The notes beneath the pieces were generated by a model, which searched no databases, was not told the origin of the DNA, and worked only from the letters and a program-made list of their open reading frames with translations. A stretch of 64,000 nt of DNA from Bacillus sp. N13C7. Lineage in GTDB: Bacteria > Bacillota > Bacilli > Bacillales > Bacillaceae. The stretch covers positions 52,485 to 116,484 of the forward strand of contig NZ_JALAMO010000002.1 in assembly GCF_026790065.1 (NCBI RefSeq), in the 5' to 3' direction. Below, piece by piece: positions 47,758 to 56,484 of the stretch (its first letter is position 1; the number at the start of each line of letters is the position of its first letter). Position numbers and translations under genes: made by a program.

Positions 47758-47973
47758 TCCATTTCCAACCATATCCTGATCGCTGACATCGGGGTCTATA
47801 TAATTTGTCGCGTTGACTGCATTGTTCAATAGAAGGAAATCTCCCGTGTTTCCTGCTCCCGAACCGAGCGCAGATTTTGAAGAGCTTTTCGGAGAAAGGT
47901 AAAAGGAATCACCAAAGTTTACGACTCCGCCCGATATGGAATTGATAGCTATAGGCCCGACAATTGCTGGCAT
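47755..47973 (-). CDS. gerPF: Spore germination protein GerPF
   Basis: A 72-residue protein of the GerPA/GerPF family, beginning MPAIVGPIAINSISGGVVNFGD. It shares the MPAIVG start and the GSGAGNTGD segment with GerPA at the other end of the operon. The ATG at 47973 is eight bases after AAAGGG; the upstream GTG overlaps that site. GerP proteins are made late in the mother cell and let nutrient germinants pass through the coat. Last gene of gerPABCDEF. Confidence 0.93.
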   Translation of the reverse strand: MPAIVGPIAINSISGGVVNFGDSFYLSPKSSSKSALGSGAGNTGDFLLLNNAVNATNYIDPDVSDQDMVGNG

Positions 47974-48004
47974 AAACGACACCCTTTATCAAAGACTCTG
48001 TTTA

Positions 48005-48406
48005 TTATATGCTTTTGCCGGGCGATTGTGAGCGCGGGGACTGAATCTGTCTAATATGTTTGATTCTCGCATCGCCGCGGACAAGAGAAGCCGAGCCTGC
48101 ATGAAAAACAGAAGAGGATGAGACCCCTTGGATTTTGATGTTGCGTACATAAATGACAGGCACCTCGTGGCAAAATGCGCTTTGCACCCCTGTTTCGGGA
48201 ATTGGCGTTACTGCCTGCTGCTGAAAGATCTGGTACTCCTTTCTGTTAAATGTACCTTCATCACTGTAAAACGTAGACAGCGAGCGCTGAACAGCAAATA
48301 CTTTGATTTTCATATCGATTTCGTTCGTGTCGCCAACTTGAAACACACTTGAAATTCCAAGAGAGTTAAATTTAATCAGCCTGATGCGGGATATACGCTT
48401 AAGCAT
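48005..48406 (-). CDS. gerPE: Spore germination protein GerPE
   Basis: A 133-residue protein. I start at [10 protein letters not shown], whose ATG lies eight bases inside the gerPD end, showing translational coupling. Beta-rich segments [13 protein letters not shown] and [14 protein letters not shown] repeat the family's SSxVFxxGD pattern, also found in GerPD and GerPB, indicating a common ancestry of the GerP subunits. A part of the coat-located GerP assembly required for germinant permeability. Confidence 0.92.
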   Translation of the reverse strand: MLKRISRIRLIKFNSLGISSVFQVGDTNEIDMKIKVFAVQRSLSTFYSDEGTFNRKEYQIFQQQAVTPIPETGVQSAFCHEVPVIYVRNIKIQGVSSSSVFHAGSASLVRGDARIKHIRQIQSPRSQSPGKSI

Positions 48407-48581
48407 TGTTCGATGGCAGCGGAGCAAACGGCCCGATAATAAGAGATTCAGGCGGTGTATCGAAAATAGAAGAAAGGTAGATAGATTCAGTGTCTCCGAT
48501 GTGGAAAACAGAGGAGCTGGACACACCATTCATCCGGATATCCCCGACTTCCAGATTACGATTGATGACTGTGAAGATCAT
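48399..48581 (-). CDS. gerPD: Spore germination protein GerPD
   Basis: A 60-residue protein with the core [20 protein letters not shown], matching the GerP beta-pattern, and a Pro-rich end (APLPSNNA). It starts in an ATGA overlap with gerPC and ends overlapping gerPE by eight bases, so the middle of the operon is tightly coupled. Known GerPD behaves as the component whose location in the inner coat depends on the other GerP proteins. Confidence 0.92.
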   Translation of the reverse strand: MIFTVINRNLEVGDIRMNGVSSSSVFHIGDTESIYLSSIFDTPPESLIIGPFAPLPSNNA

Positions 48582-49195
48582 GTTTGCTCATCTCCTTTCA
48601 TTTCTGATGGGATATGTTCCAGAAAGTGTTCAACAGCACGGATCACGTCACGCTTCACATGCTCAGCGATATGTTCCGCATATTGGTTAGGCGGTGTGTT
48701 TTCTTCTTTTTTGATATGGGACATATAATAGTGAATCCGGCTGTCCATTTGTTTTCTGATGTCTTCAATGACATGATGTCTGTTTGTATCGTCAAGCCTG
48801 CTGTCATATTGTTTTTCAAGCTGCTCCAAAACCTCTGGGATTTCCTCGGTTAAGTACATGTCGACATTCTGGCGGATCTGCTGCATGAGCTGGGCGCTCT
48901 CTTCCTGCTGCATCATCCCGATTTCGGGTGCTGTTTGGCTGACCTCAAAATTTTGGACGCTGTTTGGGTCAGTTGGGTTTAAGCCGATATTCAATGTTCC
49001 GTCAAGCCTTTCGATTTTCAGCTGATCAAATTTATACTCCACACGCTCAATGGTAGTGGCCGGCCGCTGTTTCATCGTATTCATTTCCGCTTGAATCTCT
49101 TTCAGCTGACGTTCGAGCTGCTGAATATGAAGCGCCTGCTGCTGCACGAAGGAATTCAAGTTTTGCAAGTAAGAGGAAACAGATTGATCATACAT
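48578..49195 (-). CDS. gerPC: Spore germination protein GerPC
   Basis: A 205-residue protein, the only large GerP member. Residues ~10-45 form a coiled coil (QALHIQQLERQLKEIQ), followed by a short beta domain and a helical C-terminal region. The ATG follows AAAGAGGTG. Presumed scaffold of the GerP assembly in the spore coat. The size fits the family. Confidence 0.92.
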   Translation of the reverse strand: MYDQSVSSYLQNLNSFVQQQALHIQQLERQLKEIQAEMNTMKQRPATTIERVEYKFDQLKIERLDGTLNIGLNPTDPNSVQNFEVSQTAPEIGMMQQEESAQLMQQIRQNVDMYLTEEIPEVLEQLEKQYDSRLDDTNRHHVIEDIRKQMDSRIHYYMSHIKKEENTPPNQYAEHIAEHVKRDVIRAVEHFLEHIPSEMKGDEQT

Positions 49196-49218
49196 GTTCT
49201 TTCACCTCTTTCATATGA

Positions 49219-49452
49219 TTAACGGCCAGGAGGCTGGAGGGGGACAAATGCTCCTGTATCGGGCTCATCCAATTCAACTGGCTCCCCTTGAGCGGAAACC
49301 TCGGGAGCCGCTTCCACATAGCTGCCTGTGTTGTACAGGTTAGATAGCGATTTAATGGACCCGGCGCTTCCGATTTGCAGAATGGAGGAGTTGCTGATTG
49401 ATTCCAGCCGGAGATAGTTAATTTGAATGGTTTGATTAATATAAAAATTCAT
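49219..49452 (-). CDS. gerPB: Spore germination protein GerPB
   Basis: A 77-residue protein starting MNFYINQTIQINYL, with the SISNSSILQIGSAGSI pattern shared across GerP proteins and a C-terminal Pro/acidic tail (DEPDTGAFVPLQPPGR). An AAGGAG site precedes the ATG. Second gene of the operon. Confidence 0.92.
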   Translation of the reverse strand: MNFYINQTIQINYLRLESISNSSILQIGSAGSIKSLSNLYNTGSYVEAAPEVSAQGEPVELDEPDTGAFVPLQPPGR

Positions 49453-49464
49453 GAAAACACTCCT

Positions 49465-49686
49465 TTACGCATTCCCTGCGATCGGCTGATCAACGGCATC
49501 GTTGTCAAACACCTTCGTCGCGTTCTGGTAATTCATCACCTTGAGGCTGTCACCGGTATTAAAACTGCCCGCACCGGCAAATGTTCTGACCTCTGCCTGA
49601 GGAGAAATCGTTATACAGTCCCCGATGTGAACGACTCCACTCGTACCTACCGCATTAATTTTAAACGCTCCGACAATGGCCGGCAT
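49465..49686 (-). CDS. gerPA: Spore germination protein GerPA
   Basis: A 73-residue protein that begins [17 protein letters not shown] and is paralogous to GerPF. The ATG at 49686 follows AAAGGATG; the longer frame to 49764 would overlap the promoter region. First gene of the six-gene gerP operon. Confidence 0.93.
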   Translation of the reverse strand: MPAIVGAFKINAVGTSGVVHIGDCITISPQAEVRTFAGAGSFNTGDSLKVMNYQNATKVFDNDAVDQPIAGNA

Positions 49687-49766
49687 ACGAGCACATCCTT
49701 TGTTGAAAAATTGATAAAAGGCAGGTAAAGTAATAAGAGAATTTGATGTAATTGGGCTATTCACGA

Positions 49767-49797
49767 TAGCTTATGACAAACGCACATATGTGTGAGA
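49767..49797 (-). promoter_or_regulatory. Candidate SigK promoter of gerPABCDEF
   Basis: CATAAGCTA (minus strand 49775-49767) fits the SigK -10 pattern CATA-N3-TA, about 80 bp before gerPA, with CACA/ACAC sequences at the -35 distance. SigK-dependent late expression of gerP is known; the -35 assignment is loose. Confidence 0.55.
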
Positions 49798-49838
49798 GAA
49801 ATTTAAAGGGGATATATCGGTATCGGATGTAAACGCTA

Positions 49839-50084
49839 TCATTTTTCGGCCGTTATGTTTAAAGTGTTTAAAAGCGGCAGTGTATAAAACTGAGCGGAAA
49901 TGCGGCGATGGATGCCGCTATCCGCCTGTGTGATTTTTGTTTCAGTTTCTTTGGTGTTTTTGTTCGTAGAAAAGCTTTTTTGGAGTATGTCGTGCTGCGG
50001 ATTCGTTTCTTGGGTGGGCACATTTTCGCCCAGAGGTATATCCCAAAAGTGATGAGTTAAAAAGCGGAGTTTCCTATAGTGCAT
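49839..50084 (-). CDS. Hypothetical 81-residue protein between yisI and gerPA
   Basis: An ATG behind AAGGA opens an 81-residue frame on the same strand as its neighbours. The product is polar, with a Lys/Thr/Glu-rich centre (KNTKETETKITQAD), and lacks membrane segments or known motifs. It occupies most of the 420-bp gap between yisI and gerPA, and the remaining bases (49687-49838) hold the gerP promoter. It may correspond to the small gene yizD of 168, but I am not certain of that and it could be a chance frame. Confidence 0.4.
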   Translation of the reverse strand: MHYRKLRFLTHHFWDIPLGENVPTQETNPQHDILQKSFSTNKNTKETETKITQADSGIHRRISAQFYTLPLLNTLNITAEK

Positions 50085-50106
50085 TCAAATCCTTATAGAT
50101 AATGAT

Positions 50107-50277
50107 TCACATACGGGAGTTTTCAGGATACCCCCAAAAAATCATTTCTTCTTTAATTCGGATGTTCAGCAGACTGTCAAGCTCTTGGCTACATCGAATC
50201 GTCTCCTTTGAATTCATGCCGTATTTTTGTGCTGTTTCAATTAGTGTGATTCTCATTTCTTCAATTTTACTGTTCAT
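50107..50277 (-). CDS. yisI: Spo0E-like aspartyl-phosphatase YisI
   Basis: A 56-residue helical-hairpin protein. The family signature SQELD is present (CSQELDSLLN, about residues 29-38). Spo0E-type phosphatases dephosphorylate Spo0A~P and delay sporulation; YisI is a known member. The start at 50277 follows GGAG. Confidence 0.9.
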   Translation of the reverse strand: MNSKIEEMRITLIETAQKYGMNSKETIRCSQELDSLLNIRIKEEMIFWGYPENSRM

Positions 50278-50374
50278 TACACGATCTCCAATTCTAGAAT
50301 TTATTTTGATAAACACAGGATATCGTTAGTATAACCTATTTTTGCTGAAAAGGTTGCCTTTCGTCAATTTGACT

Positions 50375-50406
50375 AAAAAAGCGACAATTTTTGCTGCGCT
50401 TTTTTT
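50375..50406 (-). terminator. Terminator downstream of yisJ
   Basis: AAAAAAGCG and CGCTTTTTT enclose a 13-base loop. It has T runs in either reading direction. Confidence 0.75.
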
Positions 50407-50419
50407 ATGGAAGAAAGGA

Positions 50420-51343
50420 CTATAGTCTTGCTAAGTGTGCTTGCAAAAAGTCCTGCCGCTCCTCAATTTCCCTCAGTATATTTGTCTGCTCCTTTTCGAA
50501 TAGCAAGGGGCTTTTTTTTATGAAAGGATCATCATCACCTTTTTGACAAATGTCAAGATGCCACTCTCTGATGAAAGGGGACAAGCGTTCAATTGTAAAT
50601 GACCGGTTCAGCACGTTTTTCATTAATGTGTGATATTGCGACCGAAAGGCGGGGATGGAAAGAAGCCTCGACGAAAGCGTTGGCCCCTTAGCGAGCAGAG
50701 GGTCTTCGTCAGTTCTTCTGGGTGCAGCAAGCGAACGGGTTTCTATCGGTGAAATGTAAAGACGGCTGGATTCGTTTGAACAAAATGTGTAATAAAAACC
50801 TTCGTTCGTGCATGCGCTCCCGATCAGCCACAGAAAAAACAGTTTGACATCCAGATACATTTTAATGCGTTCAGCTAATTCATCAACTTCGGCGGTGCGG
50901 ACCAGGGTGAGAAATTCATGAAGGAATGCGGAAGATTCATCTTTAAAAATGCACAGCGGAACCCTCGGATCGGCGGTCTTCAATTGGTCACTTGCCCTGC
51001 CGGCCAGCTGAGGGTTCTTGATCTTCAAATAAATGCCTTCTGGCTGGCCATTGATGGTCAAAAAGCTGTACGAGGCAGCGGGAGCAGGAACGCCGATCTG
51101 GTCAAAAAAACAATAGGCGAGCCTCCGCCGCATCAGTGAGGGATCATTCTGTTCCGCATTCAAAAAAAGGTTGCTTTCGCCAAGCAGAGACTTTTCCCAG
51201 CTGATTTCATAGGATGCCTTTTCCGCTCTGTCTCGCTGTGTGAGAAGAATGGGAGAAACAGATCGGTCTGTCACCAAAAGCCCCTTGGCAGCCCCTTTTC
51301 TATTTAGCTGCTGCCGATGAAAAAATAAATGTATGTTCTCCAT
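50420..51343 (-). CDS. yisJ: CotH-family spore coat kinase-like protein YisJ
   Basis: A 307-residue protein of the CotH family, atypical protein kinases that phosphorylate coat proteins. Family landmarks are LFLNAEQNDPSLMRRRLAY, the IGVPAPAASYSFLTINGQPEGIYLK stretch, and IETRSLAAPRR with the catalytic acidic region further on. CotH proper carries the same arrangement. The ATG follows AGGAGGAGG. No CotG or CotB gene is adjacent, so its substrate is unknown. Confidence 0.86.
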   Translation of the reverse strand: MENIHLFFHRQQLNRKGAAKGLLVTDRSVSPILLTQRDRAEKASYEISWEKSLLGESNLFLNAEQNDPSLMRRRLAYCFFDQIGVPAPAASYSFLTINGQPEGIYLKIKNPQLAGRASDQLKTADPRVPLCIFKDESSAFLHEFLTLVRTAEVDELAERIKMYLDVKLFFLWLIGSACTNEGFYYTFCSNESSRLYISPIETRSLAAPRRTDEDPLLAKGPTLSSRLLSIPAFRSQYHTLMKNVLNRSFTIERLSPFIREWHLDICQKGDDDPFIKKSPLLFEKEQTNILREIEERQDFLQAHLARL

Positions 51344-51497
51344 ATTCTTTCCTCCTCCTCAAAACGCCATTTGTATGATATGTGCGGCATGCCCGTCCTG
51401 AAACGAAATGAAAACGGACACGAGAAAAAGGGATTTCAGCATTCGACAGAGAATACATGAAGGAGCATTCTGATTTAAAAGATGATGGAGGAATAAC

Positions 51498-52403
51498 ATG
51501 AAATTTGCGACAGGGGAACTTTACAACCGAATGTTTGTCGGCCTGATCATTGATGATGAAAAAATTATGGATTTGCAAAAGGCTGAAAAAAAACTGTTTG
51601 AACTTGAGACGATTCCGGGATCGCTGATTGAATGTATCGCAGAAGGGGATAAATTCGTTGCGCATGCAAGGCAGCTGGCTGAGTGGGCAAAGAAACCGAA
51701 TGATGAGCTGGGATCATTTATGTACTCATTATCTGAGGTGAAGCTCCATGCACCCATTCCTAAGCCATCAAAAAATATCATTTGCATCGGCAAAAACTAC
51801 AGGGATCATGCGATTGAAATGGGGAGTGAGGCTGACATTCCGGAGCATCCGATGGTGTTTACAAAATCGCCGGTAACCGTTACAGGGCATGGTGATATCG
51901 TAAACAGCCATGAAGAGGTCACCTCTCAGCTCGATTATGAAGGAGAGCTTGCTGTCGTCATTGGAAAAAGCGGGTCACGCATCTTAAAAGAAGACGCATA
52001 TGACCATATTTTCGGATACACCATTGTGAATGATATTACGGCGCGTGATCTGCAAAAAAAACATAAGCAGTTTTTTATCGGAAAAAGCCTGGATACGTCA
52101 TGTCCGATGGGGCCTGTACTTGTACATAAATCAGCGATTCAGGAGCCTGAGCGCCTCAGAGTTGAAACGAGAGTCAACGGTGAGCTGCGCCAATCCGGTT
52201 CGGCAAGCGATATGATCTTTTCCATTCCGGAATTAATCGAAACCCTCTCAAAGGGGATGACGCTTGAAGCGGGAGACATCATTGCCACAGGTACGCCGTC
52301 CGGTGTCGGAAAGGGTTTTACGCCGCCAAAATTCTTGCGGACAGGTGACCGAATCGACATTACGATTGACCCGATTGGAACGCTGTCAAACCAAATCGGC
52401 TGA
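51498..52403 (+). CDS. yisK: Oxaloacetate decarboxylase-like FAH-family protein YisK
   Basis: A 301-residue fumarylacetoacetate-hydrolase-family enzyme. The N-terminal ~90 residues are a cap-like domain; the catalytic domain starts at NIICIGKNYRDH. Metal ligands lie in LDYEGELAVVIG (two Glu) and VNDITARDLQ (Asp), and GMTLEAGDIIATGTPSGVG closes the site. B. subtilis YisK has oxaloacetate decarboxylase activity and affects cell shape through Mbl (published work). Start ATG behind GGAGG. Monocistronic with a clear terminator. Confidence 0.93.
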   Translation: MKFATGELYNRMFVGLIIDDEKIMDLQKAEKKLFELETIPGSLIECIAEGDKFVAHARQLAEWAKKPNDELGSFMYSLSEVKLHAPIPKPSKNIICIGKNYRDHAIEMGSEADIPEHPMVFTKSPVTVTGHGDIVNSHEEVTSQLDYEGELAVVIGKSGSRILKEDAYDHIFGYTIVNDITARDLQKKHKQFFIGKSLDTSCPMGPVLVHKSAIQEPERLRVETRVNGELRQSGSASDMIFSIPELIETLSKGMTLEAGDIIATGTPSGVGKGFTPPKFLRTGDRIDITIDPIGTLSNQIG

Positions 52404-52414
52404 CTCAAATAGGA

Positions 52415-52440
52415 GGGCGGACTCGGACCGCCCGTTTTTT
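52415..52440 (+). terminator. Terminator after yisK
   Basis: GGGCGG-ACTCGGA-CCGCCC followed by GTTTTTT. Confidence 0.9.
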
Positions 52441-52516
52441 CTGAGACTATCTTTGTGACAGCGGACAAGTTCATGGTACTATAAGTGGGGTAATTTATCT
52501 GATAGGGGGAACATAT

Positions 52517-52873
52517 ATGACACACCTACATATTACGACATGGGTGGTAGCGCTGATTCTGCTTTTCGTCAGCTACTCGCTCTATTCGTCAGGAAGTGCG
52601 AAGGGCGCAAAAATCACTCATATGATTCTGCGGCTATTCTATATCCTAATTATTTTGACAGGAGCTTGGCTGTTTATCCATTTCGCCAACTGGAACGGAG
52701 AATACGCCGGGAAAATGATTCTTGGCATTATCACCATCGGCCTGATGGAAATGCTCCTCATCCGCAAGAAAAAAGAAAAATCAACCGGAGGCCTCTGGAT
52801 CGGCTTCATCATTGTCCTTGTGCTGACAGTGCTGCTCGGCCTGCATTTGCCAATCGGTTTTCGATTGTTTTAA
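52517..52873 (+). CDS. yisL: DUF1516 membrane protein YisL
   Basis: A 118-residue protein with four predicted helices (about residues 5-24, 33-55, 63-80 and 90-115). It opens MTHLHITTWVVALILL and includes SGSAKGAKITHMILR, typical of this Bacillaceae family. A short KKKEK cytoplasmic loop separates helices 3 and 4. Function unknown. Start after AGGGGGA; own terminator. Confidence 0.85.
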   Translation: MTHLHITTWVVALILLFVSYSLYSSGSAKGAKITHMILRLFYILIILTGAWLFIHFANWNGEYAGKMILGIITIGLMEMLLIRKKKEKSTGGLWIGFIIVLVLTVLLGLHLPIGFRLF

Positions 52874-52885
52874 TAGAAAGGCGCG

Positions 52886-52915
52886 AACCCGGCTCTATGA
52901 TAGAGTCGGGTTTTT
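52886..52915 (+). terminator. Terminator after yisL
   Basis: AACCCGGCTCT-ATGAT-AGAGTCGGGTT followed by TTTTG, with one G-U pair. Confidence 0.88.
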
Positions 52916-53038
52916 GTATCATTCCCTCCTTATATTCCAAATCATTTAAAATAACCTTAAAATTACCTGTAAGCGGTATCTCGCCCTATGAAATTATGAT
53001 ACCTTCAAGAAGATTCATTATTTTGCAGGAGGGATATC

Positions 53039-55726
53039 ATGAAACGTAGAAAATTCAGTTCGTTCGTGGCAGCAGTGCTTATTTTTGCACTGATCTTCAG
53101 CCTTTTTTCTCCGGGAACCAAAGCGGTAGCGGCCGGTGCGATCGATCAGGCGGCTGCTCTGGAAAACGGCAAAGAACAGACGGGCGCCATGAAGGAACCG
53201 GAACAGGTAAAATGGTACAAAGTGACTCCGGGAAAAGAGGATATTCAGAAAAACTCACATTTGGCACTGACCGTTAAGAGTGATGCAGTACTGAATGTAT
53301 CTGTATATCCGAGCAAGGAAAAAGCGCTTAAAGATGAAACGTTTGAGATGTACCGTTCTTTCACAGCGGAGGATGGAAAAAGCGATATTATTTTTCCATA
53401 CGCGTGGAGCGGCCCTTACTATGTAAAAGTTGAATACCTTGGAGAAGAAGAACCAGAGGACGGCGGAACGGCAAAGGCAGCAGCTGCGGAAGCCAAGTAT
53501 ACGATTGGGTATAAAGGCACCAAAAAACAGCCATCAGATTTAGAAGCGGAAGAAGCTTGTCCGGTTGAAATGAGTGTTGATCAGAAGAAATCAGGTAAAG
53601 GCATCCTGGAAAAGCTGAGAGCGATTCGTGATGAGCAGCTGAGCCAAACAGCAGAGGGAAAAGAGCTCACAAGCCTTTACTACAAAGCGGCGCCGTTTAT
53701 CGTGGCAAAGCTCGCACTCAATAAAACTGCGAGAAATGAAATCTATCAAGATCTTGTGACATTAAAGCCGATGTTTGATGATGTGTCAGAAAACGGTACG
53801 TCCTCTTCATATACAATTACCGAAAAGGATCAAAAAGCAATCAACCGGCTGTATGATACAGCTTTACAATCAGTCCCGTCTTTTCTTAAAGAGGAGCTAA
53901 AGAAACAGGCGGAACGATTAAATATCAAGCAGCTGCAAGGCAAAACAGCAGGAGCTATTTTAACAGAAAACAGTATTGCGGCAAAAAGTGAAGTTCAGAC
54001 AACAAAGGTTATTTTCAAGGTGAAGGACAATAAAAGCCTCTCATCAGTACATAACGAAATGAAGGGCTTTTCTGCAAGCGCGCAATCGAAAAAAGACATT
54101 TCCAATGTGAAAAAAGCAAAGAAACTGTTTGACAATCTGTATTCCTTCGAACTTCCGAAAGATGAAAAGCAAAACGGTGTATACACAGCTAGTGCCAAAC
54201 GGGTCAAAAGCGCTGCTGCGACATTATCCAAGATGTCTAACGTTGAGTTTGCGGAACCTGTACAGGAATACAAAAGCCTGTCAAATGATATTCAGTACCC
54301 GTACCAATGGCCGCTTAAAAACAGTGGTGAAAACGGCGGAATCAAAAATGCGGATGTGAAATATGAGCCAGCCAGCACATTGCTGTCAAAACGCAAGCTG
54401 AACGATACGTTAATTGCAGTAGTAGATACAGGTGTGGACAGCACGCTTGCTGACTTAAAAGGAAAAGTAAGAACCGATCTCGGGCGTAATTTTGTCGGCC
54501 GGAATAACAACGCAATGGATGATCAGGGACATGGGACGCACGTCGCTGGCATTATTGCAGCTCAAAGCGATAATGGCTATTCTATGACTGGATTGAATGC
54601 CAAAGCGAAAATTATTCCGGTAAAAGTGCTTGATTCCACAGGAGCCGGAGATACTGAACAAATTGCTCTCGGCATCAAATATGCTGCTGACAAAGGAGCA
54701 AAGGTGATTAATTTAAGTTTAGGCGGAAGCTACAGCCGCGTGATTGAATTTGCTTTGAAATACGCAGCTGACAAAAATGTCTTGATTGCCGCAGCCAGCG
54801 GAAATGACGGAGCCAATTTCTTATCGTATCCTGCTTCTTCTAAATATGTGATGTCAGTCGGAGCAACGAACCGTATGGATATGACCGCTGATTTCTCTAA
54901 CTATGGAAAAGGTTTGGATATCTCTGCCCCAGGGTCTGATATTCCAAGCTTAGTGCCGAACGGGAATGTCACGTACATGAGCGGAACGTCCATGGCAACG
55001 CCATATGCTGCCGCTGCTGCAGGATTGCTGTATGCTCAAAACCCTAAGCTGAAAAGAACAGAAGCAGAGGATATTTTGAAAAAGACGGCCGACGATATTT
55101 CCTTTGAAAGCGTCGATGGCGAGGAAGAGGAATTGTATGATGATAATGGCGATCCGATTGACATTCCAAAGACGCCTGGAGTAGACTGGCACTCAGGCTA
55201 CGGGCGGCTGAATGTCATGAAGGCCGTCAGCGCAGCTGATGTACAGCTCAAAGTTAACAAGCTTGAAAGCACACAAACAGCTGTCAGAGGAAGCGCGAAT
55301 GAAGGCACGCTGATCGAGGTGATGAGCGGCAAGAAAAAACTCGGCAGCGCTAAAGCCGGAAAAGACAGTATGTTCAAGGTTAATATCCCGACTCAAAAAC
55401 AAGATCAAGTCCTGTATGTGAAAGCAACAAAAGGCGATGCGAAAACATCGTATAAAGTTGTCGTTGTCAAAGGGAAACCTTCCGGCACACCGAAAGTAAA
55501 TGCAGTGAAAACGAAAGATACAGCAGTGAAAGGAAAGGCGAATAGCAAGGCAATGATCAGAGTGAAAAACAAATCCAAGAAAGTCATTGCTTCTGCCAAA
55601 GCTGACACGAAAGGAACGTTCACGGTGAAAATCAAAAAACAAAAAGCCGGAACGGTGCTGTACGTCACGGCTGCTGATCCAGACAAAAAAGAAAGCAAGG
55701 ATGTAAAAGTGGTCGTTGAAAAGTAA
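53039..55726 (+). CDS. wprA: Cell-wall-associated serine protease WprA
   Basis: An 895-residue secreted subtilase. The signal peptide covers residues 1-~31. A large N-terminal region (to ~430) gives the wall-bound CWBP23, and the protease domain gives CWBP52. The triad is D463 (VVDTGVDS), H498 (GHGTHVAG) and S651 (GTSMATP). Two tandem Ig-like repeats end the protein (about residues 735-815 and 816-895), each with a VxGxANxxxxIxV pattern and many lysines, suited to binding the anionic wall. It degrades misfolded exported proteins. Start ATG after GGAGGG. Confidence 0.96.
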   Translation: MKRRKFSSFVAAVLIFALIFSLFSPGTKAVAAGAIDQAAALENGKEQTGAMKEPEQVKWYKVTPGKEDIQKNSHLALTVKSDAVLNVSVYPSKEKALKDETFEMYRSFTAEDGKSDIIFPYAWSGPYYVKVEYLGEEEPEDGGTAKAAAAEAKYTIGYKGTKKQPSDLEAEEACPVEMSVDQKKSGKGILEKLRAIRDEQLSQTAEGKELTSLYYKAAPFIVAKLALNKTARNEIYQDLVTLKPMFDDVSENGTSSSYTITEKDQKAINRLYDTALQSVPSFLKEELKKQAERLNIKQLQGKTAGAILTENSIAAKSEVQTTKVIFKVKDNKSLSSVHNEMKGFSASAQSKKDISNVKKAKKLFDNLYSFELPKDEKQNGVYTASAKRVKSAAATLSKMSNVEFAEPVQEYKSLSNDIQYPYQWPLKNSGENGGIKNADVKYEPASTLLSKRKLNDTLIAVVDTGVDSTLADLKGKVRTDLGRNFVGRNNNAMDDQGHGTHVAGIIAAQSDNGYSMTGLNAKAKIIPVKVLDSTGAGDTEQIALGIKYAADKGAKVINLSLGGSYSRVIEFALKYAADKNVLIAAASGNDGANFLSYPASSKYVMSVGATNRMDMTADFSNYGKGLDISAPGSDIPSLVPNGNVTYMSGTSMATPYAAAAAGLLYAQNPKLKRTEAEDILKKTADDISFESVDGEEEELYDDNGDPIDIPKTPGVDWHSGYGRLNVMKAVSAADVQLKVNKLESTQTAVRGSANEGTLIEVMSGKKKLGSAKAGKDSMFKVNIPTQKQDQVLYVKATKGDAKTSYKVVVVKGKPSGTPKVNAVKTKDTAVKGKANSKAMIRVKNKSKKVIASAKADTKGTFTVKIKKQKAGTVLYVTAADPDKKESKDVKVVVEK

Positions 55727-55728
55727 TC

Positions 55729-55759
55729 AAAAAGCGGTGCTCGCTGCACCGCTTTTTTT
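55729..55759. terminator. Bidirectional terminator between wprA and yisN
   Basis: AAAGCGGTGC-TCGCT-GCACCGCTTT, with A and T runs outside. Confidence 0.92.
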
Positions 55760-56315
55760 ATTTGCGCCCCCGCTGGACTGCTGAATACATAATCGATCGC
55801 TTTCCATTTGAAGCCGTCCATTCGAACCGGTCTCCTGTCCCTTCGCAGCTGTAGTGATGCTGCATCGCACATTGGGCGGTGTCATTTGAAAAGTGATAAA
55901 AAGAAACACCCTGCTCCTCCAAGTTATTCGAGAAAACGCCCTTATTATAAGAAAATACGCAATCGAATACGGATAAGCCGAAGCTGTGCAAGTGCTGCAA
56001 AAAGGCGAGAAAGGTTTCATCATCAAGCGAATCTAAAAGCGCCATGAGCGGCCGCTTGACCGATTTTTCATAGCGGATGCGTTCTCCGCCGGAAAGGGAG
56101 ATGTTTTCTTCACCGCATGCCAGAGTCAATTGATCCTGAAAGCCGGCCTGCTCCCATCTTCCTTTATGATGGATCCAGATTGGGCTGTGATGCAGACTGT
56201 CCGCCAGCAGTATATCGCCTTCCCCGTTTTCGATTAAACAGATGCCGTCTTCAATGAGGACGGTGCCATACTCCCATTTTCGTTCCTCTCTATATAACAA
56301 TTGTTTCCGTTTCAT
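55758..56315 (-). CDS. yisN: DUF2777-like hypothetical protein YisN
   Basis: A 185-residue soluble protein from the ATG at 56315, nine bases after GGAG; an in-frame start 26 codons earlier (56393) is possible. The sequence has an N-terminal beta-rich part (EYGTVLIEDGICLIENGEGDILLAD) and a helical C-terminal half. No catalytic motif recognised. The family occurs in Bacillus only, as I recall. Convergent with wprA and divergent from asnO. Confidence 0.72.
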   Translation of the reverse strand: MKRKQLLYREERKWEYGTVLIEDGICLIENGEGDILLADSLHHSPIWIHHKGRWEQAGFQDQLTLACGEENISLSGGERIRYEKSVKRPLMALLDSLDDETFLAFLQHLHSFGLSVFDCVFSYNKGVFSNNLEEQGVSFYHFSNDTAQCAMQHHYSCEGTGDRFEWTASNGKRSIMYSAVQRGRK

Positions 56316-56393
56316 ACATGCTGTCTCCTTTTTCTTCTTTCCTCTCCTTTCTTTCCAATTCAAGCCTGTCTCATACAACTCTTTTATGGACAA

Positions 56394-56422
56394 ATCAACT
56401 ATCTGCCTTTTGATGCATAAAC
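56394..56422 (+). promoter_or_regulatory. Possible SigE promoter of asnO
   Basis: CATAAACT at 56415-56422 differs by one base from the SigE -10 CATACANT and lies about 60 bp before asnO, with an AT-rich -35 region. asnO is known to be sporulation-specific; the match is tentative. Confidence 0.3.
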
Positions 56423-56484
56423 TTACTAAGGTGCTGAATGAAACGAATTTGTTACGAAAGAAACGGGATTGGAGCTGATATTAC

